A DNA stretch of 64,000 bases. Source: Tremella fuciformis (taxonomy: Eukaryota > Basidiomycota > Tremellomycetes > Tremellales > Tremellaceae). The notes under the pieces are model-generated. The model had not been told where the DNA came from and made no database searches. It saw only the letters and a program-made list of their open reading frames with translations. The position numbers were made by a program, and so were the translations under genes. The stretch lies in assembly GCA_032768795.1 (NCBI GenBank), contig CP136492.1, positions 62,001 to 126,000 on the forward strand, given 5' to 3'. Shown piece by piece: positions 62,619 through 64,000 of this stretch; position 1 is the first letter of the stretch; every line of letters starts with the position of its first letter.

Positions 62619-63791
62619 TCAGGCGTCGGTCTCAACAATGGACACATCTTTGATCGAGTTCCACTGATCTGGCTTGAGGACCGACGTGAAGGTGGCGTTG
62701 AAAGGGCAGTCCAGGTAATCATACTCGGCGTCCGGGATGTAGTTCGCAGCTATTTTGAGCCCGCCTGCCCTCTCAAGCTCCTCGACCGTGGGTTTTAGCG
62801 ACTCGGCCATTGTGGTCTCCATGCCGTTCTTGAACCACCTGCGCGGGTCAGTCAGGATCCTGCGACCCCCGAATACCTCAGACTCACTTGGCCCAGAACG
62901 AAAAGGAGAGCATTGTCCGGATCTGGTCCGTCGGGTTCGGCATCCCCGCATGCCTGCCTTGTCAGCTCTGAAGAGATACTTGGCTTGGCTGGAGACGTAC
63001 CACATGCGCATGTCCCGGAGGACGAGGGACCCCTTCTTGATCTTGGGGTAGATCGGTGGCCGGATTTTCCTTCTGTCTGCCAGTGCTTCTTCTGCAATTG
63101 CGGGTTTGCCAAGACCTTGGTGGTACCCAATGCCGTGATTCTGGGTGCCAAGCCACAGCTCTGTCGTGCCATTTGCAGGCGTGAAATCGATCAACGGGAT
63201 ATTCTGGGTAATGCAGAAAGGGTGGCTGGGGTATACGAAGCGGACATCGGCGTGAACGTTCTGGCGAGTCTGAGTCGACACCAGGACATTGGCACGGATA
63301 TACCGAAGCTCAGGCTCGGGGCCCAAGACGCTGGACAGGATGGTGGTAGTTATACGATTGGCGTAGAACTCGGGCAACATCCATTCTGTTCTTTTCAGCC
63401 GGATGGATCTTTTGAGAGAGTAGTCTATACTCACCCTTCTCCATGGGAGGTTGCTGCGACAGATTACCACCGACCCGTGCACCGTCCTTGCCAGCATTCT
63501 TGTGCAGTTTGCTGCAAGCTCAGCTAGGCACTGATCGAAATGTCGAAGAAGGACCCACTTGAAGAAGATGGCACCTTCACCTCTCAGCTGTCGTTCCGTG
63601 TCGAATGCCATACGCGCGTTCATCTTGTCCACCAAAGCATCGGCCACTCCATTCTCGATCACTACGAGGCCGTCAGTGCAGAGCGCGGAAACGGCATCAT
63701 AGTGGTGCTCGTCGCTGAGCTTTCCTGTGTCTCTTTCCTCGTCCGAGATTCGGATGACGACCGGTGCGTCATTGGCGTACTGGATGGCCAT
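62619..63791 (-). CDS. phytanoyl-CoA dioxygenase-like (PhyH) oxygenase
   Basis: Second PhyH-like gene of the window. Start ATG 63791 (MAIQYANDAPVVIRISDEER); an ATG at 63887 would add about 32 residues and may belong to an untranslated leader. Four introns of about 44-51 bases are removed in frame. The first joins GAIFF to NKLHKNAGKDGARVGGNLSQ, and the second joins QQPPMEK to EWMLPEFYANRITTTILSSV. RQNVHADVRF has the H-x-D iron motif, and NIPLIDFTPANGTTELWLGT and LVLRDMRMWHAGMPNPTDQI are present. In the last the distal H-x-G-x-P-N motif appears only after splicing. The end NSIKDVSIVETDA has its stop at 62619. Substrate unknown. It differs clearly from the gene at 50555, so the two are not recent duplicates. 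Confidence 0.85.
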   Translation of the reverse strand: MAIQYANDAPVVIRISDEERDTGKLSDEHHYDAVSALCTDGLVVIENGVADALVDKMNARMAFDTERQLRGEGAIFFKWVLLRHFDQCLAELAANCTRMLARTVHGSVVICRSNLPWRRVSIDYSLKRSIRLKRTEWMLPEFYANRITTTILSSVLGPEPELRYIRANVLVSTQTRQNVHADVRFVYPSHPFCITQNIPLIDFTPANGTTELWLGTQNHGIGYHQGLGKPAIAEEALADRRKIRPPIYPKIKKGSLVLRDMRMWYVSSQAKYLFRADKAGMRGCRTRRTRSGQCSPFRSGPSESEVFGGRRILTDPRRWFKNGMETTMAESLKPTVEELERAGGLKIAANYIPDAEYDYLDCPFNATFTSVLKPDQWNSIKDVSIVETDA

Positions 63792-64000
63792 GGCTTGACC
63801 TGCTCTTGGATCGTTTGAAGCACTGCTTAACGTGTGACTCTCTGAGCTGCGAATGCGTCCTTGGTCCAAATAGACGGTGAGAGGCATGGCCCACTCTCGT
63901 CCCGCACAGTCAGCGGAGACTGTGTGGGCAATCGTTTGGATGAGATAAGGTCAGAACGCAGCACGATAGCCCGTTTGGCGGCGGCCATGGGAATGGGCTT
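63792..64000. promoter_or_regulatory. upstream region of the PhyH-like gene, to window end
   Basis: 209 bases. It may include a 5' leader exon from ATG 63887 and the promoter of the minus-strand gene. Nothing else recognised before the window ends. Confidence 0.3.

Noticed and set aside
1..64000. tRNA, rRNA or CRISPR array
   Set aside because: No cloverleaf with tRNA-like boxes, no rRNA-like stretch and no regularly spaced repeat with unique spacers was seen. The only tandem repeats are those in the retrotransposons.

Overview
The window is nuclear DNA of a fungus, most likely a basidiomycetous yeast-like species (Tremellomycetes or a relative). This is inferred from dense short genes on both strands, many GT-AG introns of about 35-75 bases with CTRAY-like branch sites, several Zn(II)2Cys6 regulators and major-facilitator sugar porters, and a chromodomain Ty3 element beside a tyrosine-recombinase retrotransposon. 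No bacterial-type operons, tRNA, rRNA or CRISPR arrays were seen. Nearly all host genes are intron-split, so their limits come from hand-joined exons that keep frame and restore conserved family motifs.

Layout. 1-5.4 kb: a Zn2Cys6 regulator running off the left edge, a divergent short-chain dehydrogenase (8 exons), and a zinc-type polyol (sorbitol/xylitol-like) dehydrogenase. 5.45-18.56 kb: a transposon nest. A DIRS/Ngaro-type retrotransposon (gag, RT-RNase H, tyrosine recombinase; split direct repeats A1...B1-A2-B2) sits inside the last exon of the polyol dehydrogenase, whose reading frame resumes exactly at 18561. An 8,062-bp Ty3 chromovirus with two identical 435-bp LTRs and a GCTCC target duplication sits in turn inside the DIRS gag. 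The chromovirus carries an extra spliced gene on the opposite strand, between pol and the 3' LTR, and shows a 13-nt Tf1-like self-priming match. 18.9-24.9 kb: a cyclase-family hydrolase and two sugar porters.

25.5-33.0 kb looks like an amine-utilisation group: Zn2Cys6 regulator, copper amine oxidase, FAD-dependent amine/amino-acid oxidase and a small cupin, with GATA-factor sites in the shared regulator/oxidase promoter. 33.5-49.2 kb holds an UNC93-like porter, a sugar porter, an esterase, a short-chain dehydrogenase lacking its NNAG segment, a DJ-1/Hsp31 protein, a second complete Zn2Cys6 regulator, a secreted feruloyl-esterase-like enzyme, an alpha/beta hydrolase and a Dal5-like anion porter. 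49.4-63.9 kb holds an unrecognised small gene, two phytanoyl-CoA-dioxygenase-like genes, another sugar porter, a further Zn2Cys6 regulator, a DUF899 protein, an amidase and an NAD-dependent epimerase/reductase.

The overall picture is an accessory catabolic region (uptake, hydrolysis and oxidation of plant- or amine-derived compounds under several local regulators) recently hit by nested retrotransposons. The identity of the LTRs and of the DIRS repeats says both insertions are young.
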